64,000 bases of DNA from DATHWB01 sp041744795 (GTDB lineage Bacteria; Actinomycetota; Acidimicrobiia; Spongiisociales; ZC4RG35). This document shows positions 1 through 7,934 of the stretch, piece by piece. The position numbers and the translations under genes were made by a program. The notes below the pieces were generated by a model, which worked only from the letters and a program-made list of their open reading frames with translations, searched no databases and had not been told where the DNA came from. Location: the NCBI GenBank assembly GCA_041744795.1, contig JBGTKD010000192.1:19383-83382 (forward strand). Reading direction: 5' to 3'. The stretch's first letter is position 1. The number at the start of each line of letters is the position of its first letter.

Positions 1-54
1 CCGCACAGGACGCTCTCATGCCGCAGTCTCCCTTCGCCCCCTACAGCCACGGCC

Positions 55-1497
55 ATGTCTGATCTAGACCGCAAGGCCCGCGAAGAAGCCTTGGCGATGG
101 CGCGCCGTGTGGCGCGCACACCGAGGGAGCTGGCTCGCTGGCTGCGACTGCTCGCCCGTCGCCAGCCGCGGGACGCCGAGGAGTACATCCAGGCAAACGC
201 GGCGGAGTGGGCGACGGTCGCCGACACGAGTCCGGGCGATGCGGCCGACATCCTTGAGGCTCTCGGGGAGGAAGCCGCCGGCGAGCTCTTTGCGGGCCTC
301 GATCCGGTTCAGGCTGCGGAGCTTCTCGAAGAGCTGCGCGATGACCTGGCCGCGACTCTTCTGTCTGACCTGCCGCCCGCCGACGCAGTGCTGGTGCTCG
401 AGGAGATGTCTCCCGATGACGCAGCGGACGTCATCGCTCATGTCGAAGACGAGGCCGCCGAACGGATGCTTGACGCGGCGGCGGATGAGTTCTCCGACGA
501 AGTGCGCAGGCTGCTCGGCCACGACCCCGAGTCTGCCGGTGGTCTGATGACCACCGATATCGCCGCCCTTCCTTCCGGCTTGACTGTCGGCGAGGCGGTG
601 GAGCGAATCCGCGTTCTTCACGAGGAGTACGAGGACCTGTCCTATGTCTACGTCGTCGACGATGCCGACCGGTTGATCGGCGTCGTCTCGTTCCGGGATC
701 TCGTCTTCCGACGCCCGGGAGATGGGATCGACGAGGCGATGGTGCGCGATCCGGTGGCAGTTCTGGAGTCAACGGACCGGGAAGAGGTCGCCGAGCTCGT
801 TCAGCGATACCACCTCTTTGGCATCCCTGTTGTCGATGAGGAACGCAGACTTGTTGGCATGGTCACGACCGAGGCCGTCCTCGAGACGGTTCAGGAAGAA
901 GCGCTCGAGGACTTCGCCATGGCGGTCGGTACTACGGCGGAGGACTCGGTCTTCGTTCCGGTGCGCCAGTCAATCCGCTACCGCTTGCCGTGGATCGCCT
1001 TTGACCTGGTTGTGTCGTCGGTGGTCGTCCTCGCCATTTCCCGCTTCGACGACATCCTCGCCGCCTTCGTGGTGCTGGCTGCCTTGATGCCGCTCATTGC
1101 CCGCATCGGCGGCGATGCCGGTGCCCAGACGCTGGCCGTCGTGATACGCGGTCTCGCCACAGATGGGATAAGTGGATCCGACGTCAAGCGTGTGTTGGGA
1201 CGCGAGGCTCTGATCGGAGTGGTCAACGGTGTCTTCATCGGCGTGCTCGCAGGAGTCCTGGGTTACTCACTCCAGGTCTTCCAGGGCGGTCCCAGTCCGT
1301 TCCGGATCGCGCTGGCAATGTTCATCGCCTCGTGGGCGAACCTCATCCTCGCTGGCTTTGTGGGGGCGGCGGTCCCGCTGACCTTGCGTCGTCTCGGGTT
1401 CGACCCGGCCCTCGGCTCGAACCTATTCCTCACGACAGCAACCGACCTCGTCGGCTTCGCCGGATTCCTGGCTGTCGCCTCGGCCCTTCTGTTATGA
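55..1497 (+). CDS. mgtE: MgtE-family magnesium transporter
   Basis: This 480-residue protein has the full MgtE order: an acidic, helical MgtE_N domain (about residues 35-140), paired CBS domains (about 145-275), a connecting helix, and a C-terminal membrane domain of about five helices starting near residue 308. The motif GGDAGAQTL near residue 354 matches the conserved pore region of MgtE channels. Family knowledge says MgtE is a Mg2+-gated Mg2+ channel of the plasma membrane whose cytosolic domains close the pore when Mg2+ is plentiful. The length is normal for the family. The first ATG is used. The gene converges on greA, leaving only 3 bp between stops, and no terminator hairpin is obvious there. 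Confidence 0.93.
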   Translation: MSDLDRKAREEALAMARRVARTPRELARWLRLLARRQPRDAEEYIQANAAEWATVADTSPGDAADILEALGEEAAGELFAGLDPVQAAELLEELRDDLAATLLSDLPPADAVLVLEEMSPDDAADVIAHVEDEAAERMLDAAADEFSDEVRRLLGHDPESAGGLMTTDIAALPSGLTVGEAVERIRVLHEEYEDLSYVYVVDDADRLIGVVSFRDLVFRRPGDGIDEAMVRDPVAVLESTDREEVAELVQRYHLFGIPVVDEERRLVGMVTTEAVLETVQEEALEDFAMAVGTTAEDSVFVPVRQSIRYRLPWIAFDLVVSSVVVLAISRFDDILAAFVVLAALMPLIARIGGDAGAQTLAVVIRGLATDGISGSDVKRVLGREALIGVVNGVFIGVLAGVLGYSLQVFQGGPSPFRIALAMFIASWANLILAGFVGAAVPLTLRRLGFDPALGSNLFLTTATDLVGFAGFLAVASALLL

Positions 1498-1500
1498 CTC

Positions 1501-1977
1501 TCAGCCGGTGAAGGTTTTGACGTCCTTCACCGTGACCGTGAACTTCCCACCGGGTGCCTGATAGCTGACCTCGTCGCCGACTCCGGCACCCAGCAACGCC
1601 TTTCCCAACGGGCCGTCCGGTGATGCCAGCAGGACCCCTGGTTGCTTGTTCTCTGGTGAGGCCACAAAAAAGTCGTTCTCGTCGCCATCTGCGTCGACCA
1701 GGGTGACGACAGATCCCACGATGACCGTGTCTTTGGCCTCGACTGTGCGCACTTCGGCCTTGTCAAGGAGCGCCTGGACCTGGCGAATCCTGGCCTCCAT
1801 CAGGCCCTGGTCGTTCTTGGCCGCGTCGTAGTCGGCGTTCTCGCGAAGGTCGCCGTGCTCTCGTGCGGTCTGGATGCGCTGTTCGATCTCGGCTCGTCCT
1901 GTCGTTAGGAGGTGTTCGAGTTCGTCCTGCAGTTTCTGGTGGGCTTCAGGTGTCAGGAATGTGGTGTCTTTGGTCAT
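1501..1977 (-). CDS. greA: Transcription elongation factor GreA
   Basis: The product is 158 residues, normal for GreA. It has an N-terminal coiled coil (about 1-75) with the tip motif GDLRENADYDAAK, whose acidic residues D43 and E46 correspond to those that help RNA polymerase cleave backtracked RNA, and a C-terminal FKBP-like domain (about 80-158). It rescues arrested transcription complexes. An in-frame TTG (2004) and ATG (2001) lie upstream, but a TATCGT box at about 2005-2010 on the minus strand would put transcription start near 1998, so I chose the ATG at 1977, which has a weak GAAGA ribosome-binding site. Confidence 0.93.
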   Translation of the reverse strand: MTKDTTFLTPEAHQKLQDELEHLLTTGRAEIEQRIQTAREHGDLRENADYDAAKNDQGLMEARIRQVQALLDKAEVRTVEAKDTVIVGSVVTLVDADGDENDFFVASPENKQPGVLLASPDGPLGKALLGAGVGDEVSYQAPGGKFTVTVKDVKTFTG

Positions 1978-2070
1978 GAGATCTTCGGGTCGGGGAAGCA
2001 TCAAACGATAGGGACCGGGCGCGTTGGTTGGCGAATGGGCGATGTCGCCTCGTGATGCCTCGACCGGAGG

Positions 2071-2095
2071 ATCCGCAGGTAGCGTCCCTGCGGAT
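2071..2095 (+). promoter_or_regulatory. Perfect hairpin over the selD start codon
   Basis: ATCCGCAGG (2071-2079) and CCTGCGGAT (2087-2095) are perfect 9-bp arms around a 7-nt loop. The right arm includes the first two bases of the selD ATG, and a GGAGG ribosome-binding site (2066-2070) lies immediately upstream. The fold would bury the start codon, or alternatively bring the distant ribosome-binding site next to it. A regulatory role is inferred. Confidence 0.45.
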
Positions 2096-3134
2096 GGAAC
2101 CAGTACGGCTAACGAGTTTCAGTCACGGCGCCGGTTGAGCCTGCAAGCTCGGGTCATCCGAGTTGGCGCAGGTTCTGCGTCCGTTGCACGGCCACCAAGC
2201 CTCGACACACCCTGACCTGATCGTCGGGACGGAGACGTCAGACGATGCCGGGGTGTATCGCATCGCGCCCGGGCAGGCACTGGTCCAAACGGTGGACTTC
2301 TTCACACCGGTCGTCGACGACGCCTACGACTGGGGTCGCATCGCCGCTGCCAACGCTCTCTCTGACATCTATGCCATGGGGGCTACGCCGTTGACTGCCC
2401 TGCAACTGCTCGGTTGGCCGCGTGATGTAATCGCCTGGGAGGTGGCGGGCGAGGTGATCCGGGGCGGTGCCGATGTGATGGCTTCTGCGGGTTGCACGAT
2501 CGTGGGTGGGCATTCCGTAGATGACGCCGAACCCAAGTACGGGTTTGCCGTCACGGGCCTCGTCGATCCAGAGCGCGTGATGACCAACGCCAGCGCCCGA
2601 CCGGGGGAATCGCTCATACTCACCAAGCCGATCGGTACAGGTGTGGTGACCACCGCCATCAAGCGAGGAGCGTGCCCGGATGACCTGCGGGAGCGGGTGG
2701 TGGCCCAGATGGCCGAACTGAACGACCGCGCGGCGAGAGCCGCCACTTCGGTGGGGGTGGCTGCGGCGACCGACGTCACGGGTTTTGGACTCCTTGGCCA
2801 TCTGCATGAAATGTTGCGAGCAGCGGACCTGTCAGCGGTCCTCGACGTAGGCGCCGTTCCAGTGCTCGCCGGCGCCGCCCGGTTGTTGGCAGACGGGCAC
2901 TTTCCCGGCGGTTCCGGCCGCAATCTCGCCGCCGTCGCGCCGTTTGTGGACGGGGATGCGGCGACGGACGATATCCGGATGCTGTCCGATGCTCAGACCT
3001 CTGGGGGTTTGTTGTTTGCAACTTCCCAGGTCGAAGCCCTGCAGGCAGCTTTGGCTCGCGAGGGGGCCGAAGGCTGGGTCATCGGGCGGCTCACTGCCGA
3101 CACCGGGACGCGGATGCGGCTCGAATCTCGCTAG
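2094..3134 (+). CDS. selD: Selenide, water dikinase SelD, selenocysteine-containing
   Basis: SelD makes selenophosphate from selenide and ATP for Sec-tRNA and selenouridine synthesis. Read from the ATG at 2094, the N-terminus matches SelD through the catalytic motif GAG-U-ACK, where codon 15 is an in-frame TGA (2136-2138) at the position of the catalytic Cys/Sec; K18 follows as the conserved catalytic lysine. Reading through gives 346 residues, the usual family length, with the later motifs DFFTPVVDD, GRIAAANALSDIYAMG, GGHSVDD, DVTGFGLLGHL and QTSGGLL all present. A caller that treats TGA as stop would start at the TTG at 2163 and lose the active site. A SECIS-like hairpin follows the TGA. 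No other selenium gene is nearby. Confidence 0.93.
2137..2175 (+). promoter_or_regulatory. Bacterial SECIS-like hairpin in selD
   Basis: Directly after the T of the in-frame TGA, GAGCCTGC (2137-2144) pairs with GCAGGTTC (2168-2175) with one G-U pair. Inside, CTCGG (2148-2152) pairs with CCGAG (2158-2162), closing an apical loop GTCAT preceded by GG. The apical stem begins 9 nt after the TGA and carries a GGUC-type loop, as in known bacterial SECIS elements bound by SelB. Confidence 0.75.
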
Positions 3135-3161
3135 GGCGTCACGGCCATACACTCACTCTCC

Positions 3162-3590
3162 GTGGAACCACTCAACAGGCTCACGACCATCGCGGAAGCG
3201 CTCTCGATCCCCCGGGTACAGCGCCACATTTTTCTGTGCGCAGATCAGACGAACCCGAAGTGCGCACCGTACGCCGAGACCAACGAGGTGTGGCGCTACC
3301 TCAAAGCCCGCTGCAAGGAACTGGGAATCTCCTCCGCACCGCCCAGCTGGCACGGAGTGCCGACCGTCCCGGCCGTTGCCACTCCTCCCGGCGACGGTTC
3401 CGTTCTGCGTACCAAGGTGGATTGCCTGCGGATATGTGAGATGGGCCCCATTGCCGTGGTGTATCCGGACGGCGTTTGGTACCACTCAGTGACCGTGCCG
3501 GTCATGGAGCGGATCATTACCGAACACCTCGTGGGAGGCGTCCCCGTCGCTGAGCACACCTTCGCCGTTGGCGCGCTGGACTCGCAATGA
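3162..3590 (+). CDS. Thioredoxin-like [2Fe-2S] ferredoxin
   Basis: The 142-residue protein has four well-placed cysteines: C26 and C34 (C-x7-C) and C88 and C92 (C-x3-C), followed by the segment GPIAVVYPDGVWY. This is the pattern of thioredoxin-fold [2Fe-2S] ferredoxins related to the NuoE cluster domain and to shethna-type proteins. It is probably a cytosolic electron carrier; its partner is unknown. The start is a GTG with a TACACT box 8 nt upstream and no clear ribosome-binding site, so the message may be leaderless. The stop overlaps the start of the following hydrolase gene (ATGA), so the two are probably co-transcribed. Confidence 0.82.
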   Translation: MEPLNRLTTIAEALSIPRVQRHIFLCADQTNPKCAPYAETNEVWRYLKARCKELGISSAPPSWHGVPTVPAVATPPGDGSVLRTKVDCLRICEMGPIAVVYPDGVWYHSVTVPVMERIITEHLVGGVPVAEHTFAVGALDSQ

Positions 3591-4492
3591 AAAAGCTCCT
3601 TGCCGCCCTGATTCTGTTCCGCTTGGTCGCTCCGGTCCTCGCGCCCCGGTTCCGCGAGCCTCAGGTCCATCCGTGGCCACTCGAAGGTCGGTCAGTGTTC
3701 GCTGGTGATCGCGAGTTTGTGATCCACCAGACAGGACCTTCAGATGGCGACGACATCGTTCTCCTCCACGGCCTGGGTGGTTCGGCTTTGGCCGAGTGGT
3801 ACGAGGTCGGTCCTCTACTGGCAGGCCGCTACCGCCTCACCCTGGTCGAGTATCTCAATCACGGGTTGGCACCGATCTCCACGGGCCGCTACGAGATCTC
3901 GGACCTGGCTGACGACGTGGCCGCAGTTCTCGCCGCTGCCGGCGTGAGCGAAGCCACGGCCGTCGGCTATTCGATGGGAGGAACCGTTGCACAGGAACTC
4001 GCCCACCGGCATCCCAAGATCACCAATCGGCTCGTGCTGATCGGTACGTTTGCCACCCATCCCGGTGCTTGGCGGTCCGCTCGCCAGGTTGGGACCTACG
4101 TCGTTCGAGCCTGGGAGCGGGTGATGGGTGTCGGTACGCCCGACGTCCGTGCCGGTTACCTCATCCTCACCGGAGCGGTGGCTCCTCAGTACGCCAAGTG
4201 GATGTGGGAGGAAACCCACAGGCGCAACATAGAGGGAGGCGCGGCCGCCTCCCTGGCATTGATGCGTTTCGACGCGACGGAGTGGTTGGGGACCCTCGAC
4301 GTCCCGGCTCTGGTCATCGTGGCAACCAAGGACCAGCTAGTCCCTCCCTCGTGGCAGTACGCGCTTGGGGGCCTGATACCGGGGGCGCGGATCATCGATG
4401 TCAACGGTGGCCGTCACGAACTTCCGTGGACCCATGCCCATCGGCTGGCGGCCGAGATCGAGACGTTTCTCAGCGAAAATGCGGCGCAGTGA
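3587..4492 (+). CDS. Alpha/beta hydrolase
   Basis: A 301-residue alpha/beta hydrolase. The oxyanion region HGLGG (about residue 60) and the nucleophile elbow GYSMGG (serine near 127) are clear, a DQLVPP acid segment lies near 250, and the late histidine in GGRHELPW near 275 completes a plausible Ser-Asp-His triad. A hydrophobic N-terminus could act as an uncleaved anchor. The start overlaps the ferredoxin stop by 4 bp, so the two form an operon. The substrate cannot be told from sequence. A hairpin at 4529-4549 may end the transcript. Confidence 0.8.
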   Translation: MKKLLAALILFRLVAPVLAPRFREPQVHPWPLEGRSVFAGDREFVIHQTGPSDGDDIVLLHGLGGSALAEWYEVGPLLAGRYRLTLVEYLNHGLAPISTGRYEISDLADDVAAVLAAAGVSEATAVGYSMGGTVAQELAHRHPKITNRLVLIGTFATHPGAWRSARQVGTYVVRAWERVMGVGTPDVRAGYLILTGAVAPQYAKWMWEETHRRNIEGGAAASLALMRFDATEWLGTLDVPALVIVATKDQLVPPSWQYALGGLIPGARIIDVNGGRHELPWTHAHRLAAEIETFLSENAAQ

Positions 4493-4528
4493 TCGGGCGA
4501 TCGAACGGCTAAAAAGCCAGCGCGACAG

Positions 4529-4549
4529 GGCTGATCGCGACGATCAGCC
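4529..4549. terminator. Perfect 9-bp hairpin between convergent genes
   Basis: GGCTGATCG (4529-4537) and CGATCAGCC (4541-4549) form a perfect stem with a 3-nt loop between the hydrolase gene and a convergent small gene. There is no T tract, so this would be an imperfect intrinsic terminator; a smaller GGCT/AGCC hairpin lies just upstream at 4507-4518. Confidence 0.45.
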
Positions 4550-4554
4550 AGTTG

Positions 4555-4632
4555 TCAGTCGTTGTCCATTATCTGCTTGACGACGAAGCCGACGAGGCCC
4601 GCCACCAGCAGGAACATGAGGAATTTCTTCAT
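4555..4632 (-). CDS. 25-residue small membrane protein
   Basis: The reading frame encodes a 25-residue peptide: a Met-Lys-Lys start, one hydrophobic helix rich in Leu, Val and Gly (about residues 4-18), then a short polar tail ending in Asp-Asn-Asp. Similar tiny single-helix proteins (for example the DLW-39 type) occur in actinobacteria, but I cannot assign this one to a family. A TAGACT box lies 7 nt before the ATG (plus-strand 4640-4645), the same leaderless arrangement seen for many genes here, which supports it as a real gene. Function is unknown. Confidence 0.55.
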   Translation of the reverse strand: MKKFLMFLLVAGLVGFVVKQIMDND

Positions 4633-4705
4633 AGTGTCCAGTCTACGCGGTAGCGAAAGTTCTGACGCTTGGAGAGTTGCGCCGCGGGATATCTACGCTG
4701 CCAGC

Positions 4706-5152
4706 ATGCGTTCTCTCATCTCGGTCGTCCTCGTCGCGCTGCTTGCCGCCTGCAGCGGTGCGGACGTGACGTCGCCGACGACCGCACCCAGCACCTCCAC
4801 AACTGACACGGCCTCCACAGCCACCACCACACTTCCCACCGGATCGACTTCTACCACCATCGAGTCGACGACCCTTACCACTGAGCCGGTCGACCCTTAT
4901 GCCTTCGACATCGTGATCGATGGCTCGACGGTCACCGGGGGCGGCCGGATCTCGGTTCCATTGGGCGAGACGGTGACCCTTCGCTTCACGTCCGACATCG
5001 CAGACGAGATCCACATCCACGGCTATGAACTCATACTCGACCTCGAGCCGGGCGTGACCGCCGAGATCAGCTTCCTCGCCGACATTCCTGGCATCGTCGA
5101 GATAGAAACTCATGGCAACCACCAGATCGTTGCCAACCTCGAGTCGAGTTGA
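4706..5152 (+). CDS. Cupredoxin-like lipoprotein
   Basis: The 148-residue product begins with a lipoprotein signal whose lipobox LAAC places the lipidated cysteine at residue 16. A Thr/Ser-rich linker (about 20-65) follows, then a compact beta-sandwich-like domain (about 68-148) with TVTLRF, EIHIHGYELI and a closing ETHGNHQI segment, resembling cupredoxin-like extracytoplasmic domains with possible His metal ligands. It is likely anchored outside the membrane. The ATG at 4706 was chosen because the lipobox starts there and a TACGCT box ends 6 nt upstream. Its stop overlaps the next gene (TGATG), so it probably works with that membrane protein, possibly in copper handling (inference). Confidence 0.7.
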   Translation: MRSLISVVLVALLAACSGADVTSPTTAPSTSTTDTASTATTTLPTGSTSTTIESTTLTTEPVDPYAFDIVIDGSTVTGGGRISVPLGETVTLRFTSDIADEIHIHGYELILDLEPGVTAEISFLADIPGIVEIETHGNHQIVANLESS

Positions 5153-6537
5153 TGCGTCGTCGTCTGACAGTCATCTCAGCGGCGGCCACCACCGTCGCTG
5201 TCATGCCTCTACCCGCCTTGGCCCACGGTATCGGTGGCCGGGCGGACCTTCCCGTTCCGTTGGAGTTCTTTGTTATTGCCGCCTCGGTCGTACTGGTGCT
5301 CACTTTTGTGGGGCTGGCGGTTCTCTGGCCGGACGTGCGACTGCAGGACGTGCCGCCCGAACCGCAAGGGCGACCCATCCGCTGGCTGTGGAACCTCTTG
5401 GGGGTGGTGGGGGCCTTGATGCTGGTCGTTTCGATCGTCACCGGGGTCTTTGGCATTGACAACAGCACCCGGAATCCCAACGGGGTAATCGTTTTCGTCG
5501 GTCTCTGGTTGGTGGTGCCGTTCGTTGCCGCTCTGCTCGTCGACCTCTATCCCGCGATCAGCCCTTGGCGGCGCCTACCCGCGTGGCTGGGACTACATCC
5601 CGCAGAGCGCCCGGAGATGGTCGACCGCCTCGGATATTGGCCGGCGACCGGGGTGTTCCTCGCCTTCACGTGGTTCGAGTTGGTTGCTCCGAGCAACGGA
5701 CCGCGGGCCATCGGGATAGCGGCGGTCATCTTCACCCTCTACATGCTGGGCATGGCGATATGGCTCGGTCCGGACACCGCCGCCCACACATCCGACGGCT
5801 TCGCCGTATACGCCCGCTTTCTGGGGGCGATGGCTCCGTTCACGTTCCGGGACGGGGTCTGGCGTCGTCAGGGCTGGCTCCGCGGCCTGGTCCAGCTACC
5901 CGAGCGCACTGGCATGGCGGCCTTCGTGGTGGCGATGATCGGGACAGTCACCTACGACGGTGCCTCCTCGACCCAGTGGTGGGCGGAGTCGCTACGCGAG
6001 CCGTTGGTTGTCGGCCTCGAGAGCTGGGGCCTGTCCTTTCGGCCTGCTGGTGTTGTTGTGGGAACGGTTGGCTGGGCTGTGGTCACACTGCTCGTCGGGC
6101 TCGCGTACTACACCGCATCGGGTGCGGCTGCCCGCCTCGGAGGAGCGGACTTCTCAGCCAGACATGTGGCAACCCGCTTCGCCCACACCCTCGTGCCGAT
6201 CGGCTTCGCCTACGCCTTCGCCCACTATTTCACACTGGTCATCTTCGAGGGCCAGTTGTTCCTGTCGACCTTCTCGGATCCTTTCGGATTGGGTTGGGAC
6301 CTCTTTGGCACGGCCGACCGCCGGATTGACTACTCGCTACTTCAACAGTCGAGGGCCTGGGTCTGGTACGTGCAGGTGGGTGTGATCGTCGCCGGGCATA
6401 TTGGTGGCGTGATCCTCAGCCACGACCGGGCGCTCGCCGACTTCCCGAAAGCGAAGGCCGTGGCGTCGCAGTACGCAATGCTGGCGCTGATGGTGGTACT
6501 CACTGGGATCGCTCTTGTTCTGATGGCAGCGGGATGA
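5152..6537 (+). CDS. Polytopic membrane protein, 'fenitrothion hydrolase'-like family
   Basis: A 461-residue protein with a cleavable-looking signal (ALA before HG at residue 25) and about ten membrane helices. The start of the mature protein, HGIGGRADLPVP, matches from memory a group of actinobacterial membrane proteins that databases often label fenitrothion hydrolase; that label reflects distant similarity and should not be taken as its natural role. Several membrane-embedded histidines (for example in the AHTLVPIGFAYAFAHYF region) could bind metal or heme. It is translationally coupled to the cupredoxin-like lipoprotein upstream (TGATG) and to a small membrane protein downstream (ATGA), suggesting a three-part membrane complex. 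Confidence 0.65.
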   Translation: MRRRLTVISAAATTVAVMPLPALAHGIGGRADLPVPLEFFVIAASVVLVLTFVGLAVLWPDVRLQDVPPEPQGRPIRWLWNLLGVVGALMLVVSIVTGVFGIDNSTRNPNGVIVFVGLWLVVPFVAALLVDLYPAISPWRRLPAWLGLHPAERPEMVDRLGYWPATGVFLAFTWFELVAPSNGPRAIGIAAVIFTLYMLGMAIWLGPDTAAHTSDGFAVYARFLGAMAPFTFRDGVWRRQGWLRGLVQLPERTGMAAFVVAMIGTVTYDGASSTQWWAESLREPLVVGLESWGLSFRPAGVVVGTVGWAVVTLLVGLAYYTASGAAARLGGADFSARHVATRFAHTLVPIGFAYAFAHYFTLVIFEGQLFLSTFSDPFGLGWDLFGTADRRIDYSLLQQSRAWVWYVQVGVIVAGHIGGVILSHDRALADFPKAKAVASQYAMLALMVVLTGIALVLMAAG

Positions 6538-6722
6538 TCACATTCGCCCACGGGCTCTACCTTGACGAATTCCTCTGGTTCGTCGTGCCTGTGGGCCTGT
6601 CGTTGTGGGCTCTGCGCTGGGCAGAGCGCAGGGCGCGGGAGAAGGCGGAGGCAGCCCACGTCGAGGAAGGGACTGGCCCCGCACAGGAAGAGGCGGCGAA
6701 CCGACCAGCCGCCGACGGGTAG
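6534..6722 (+). CDS. Small membrane protein coupled to the 5152-6537 gene
   Basis: A 62-residue protein with one membrane helix (about residues 11-28), then a basic segment WAERRAREK and an acidic, alanine-rich tail. It overlaps the preceding gene by 4 bp (ATGA), so it is co-translated with it. I do not recognise a family. Likely a small accessory subunit of the neighbouring polytopic protein. Confidence 0.6.
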   Translation: MITFAHGLYLDEFLWFVVPVGLSLWALRWAERRAREKAEAAHVEEGTGPAQEEAANRPAADG

Positions 6723-6741
6723 TGGCTATCCTCGCCCACCG

Positions 6742-7872
6742 ATGAGTGAGTTCCTCGCTGCCGCTGCCAGCACGATGGACGTACCCGAGGCGCTGGTGAA
6801 GCGCTCCGCTGAGGCGCGTTCGAAATCGACTGGCGCATCGATCGACGAGATCCTCCAGGCTTGGGCCGGTGGCGGTCCCGCTCCTGTCGGTTCTTCCTCG
6901 CCGACTCCGCCGGAACCGCAGACGGCTGTGGCGACGGAACCGTCTGCTCCAGTGGTCTCAGAGTCTGCCGAGGAGACCGCGCCTGCTGCCCAATCCGTTC
7001 CGCCAGTCGCTCCTGTCGCGGTGGCCCTGATGGACGAACCCGCTGAGGAACCTGTCGATGCCGCCCCGTTGCGCGAGCGTGTCCGCGTCGGGGGTCGTAT
7101 CGGTATGGGATTCGGAGTGGTCGCTGCGGTGTTCGTGATGGTGTTCAGCGCCCAGTGGCTGCTTCCGCGAGCCGGCGTTGCGCCGTCGGAGACCGGAGAC
7201 GTGGTGTTCGCCTTCTCGGTCGCGGCTGGCTCTCTACTGCTCGGATCAGGCTTGATCGGAATCGCCTTGGGTGTGGCGGGGGCGGCGTTCATCCGGGCGG
7301 TGACCGGGTGGAAGAGCCCTGGCATGCGTCTGGTCTCCTCCACCACTTCCTCGCTGGTGGTCGGCGCAGTGGCAGGACTTGTCACCGGAATCGTGGTGGC
7401 CTCTGTCGTTGCAGGGTCAGGGGTCGAAGACACATTGGATCCGACCGTCACCGTCGTCCCGATGCTGGCCGCCCTTGTTTGGACTCTGTTTGGCTGGGTG
7501 GCGGGTGGTTGGATGATCGGGGCCTTGGTTCATGCTCTCGGCGTGCCCGACGGCCTCGACGAGGCAGAGAAGACCGAGGGCACCGTCGTTCAGCGCCGGT
7601 TGAGCGCCGCCTTCGGGTTGCCGGTCGTGGCGGCAGTCTCCATCGCTTTGATTGTGCTGCCCGCCGCCTGGGTGTTCATTCAGTTCCCTGGATGGGCGCC
7701 AGTTATCGCGATCTTCATCTCCGGCGCCATCATCGCCTTTGCTTTTCTGGCTGCCGCCCGCCCCGGCATGCGCATCACCGCGGGCGAGTTCCTGGTGGCG
7801 GCGGCGGGTGTAGGCGTGGTAGTCCTAATTCTCGCAAGCGTCCTCTTCACTCAAGGCGCCGGCGGCCACTAA
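6742..7872 (+). CDS. Membrane protein of unknown function with disordered N-terminal region
   Basis: A 376-residue protein. Residues 1-35 form a short helical domain (motif VPEALVKRSAEARSKSTG) that looks like the small helical regions found at the start of actinobacterial envelope proteins. Residues 36-110 are Pro/Ala/Glu-rich and probably disordered. From about 118 on there are at least seven hydrophobic helices rich in Gly and Val. No catalytic motif is visible. The ATG at 6742 has a TATCCT box 9 nt upstream and is preferred over in-frame starts that would run through the previous gene. A direct-repeat element starts 2 bp after the stop. Confidence 0.6.
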   Translation: MSEFLAAAASTMDVPEALVKRSAEARSKSTGASIDEILQAWAGGGPAPVGSSSPTPPEPQTAVATEPSAPVVSESAEETAPAAQSVPPVAPVAVALMDEPAEEPVDAAPLRERVRVGGRIGMGFGVVAAVFVMVFSAQWLLPRAGVAPSETGDVVFAFSVAAGSLLLGSGLIGIALGVAGAAFIRAVTGWKSPGMRLVSSTTSSLVVGAVAGLVTGIVVASVVAGSGVEDTLDPTVTVVPMLAALVWTLFGWVAGGWMIGALVHALGVPDGLDEAEKTEGTVVQRRLSAAFGLPVVAAVSIALIVLPAAWVFIQFPGWAPVIAIFISGAIIAFAFLAAARPGMRITAGEFLVAAAGVGVVVLILASVLFTQGAGGH

Positions 7873-7873
7873 A

Positions 7874-7925
7874 CCCGTTTTTGGCGTATCAACGTCGCGA
7901 AAATGACCCGTTCTGCGGTAGAGAA
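7874..7925 (+). repeat. Copy 1 of a ~50-bp dispersed direct repeat
   Basis: One of three near-identical intergenic copies (others at 21283-21335 and 22100-22151, all in the same orientation). Shared blocks include ATCAACGTCGC and GTTCTGCGGTAGAGAA. A short dyad AACG-N14-CGTT is kept in all copies. This copy fills the junction between a plus-strand gene ending at 7872 and a minus-strand gene ending at 7935, at the outer edge of the nucleoside island. Confidence 0.85.
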
Positions 7926-7934
7926 GCGGCCTGC

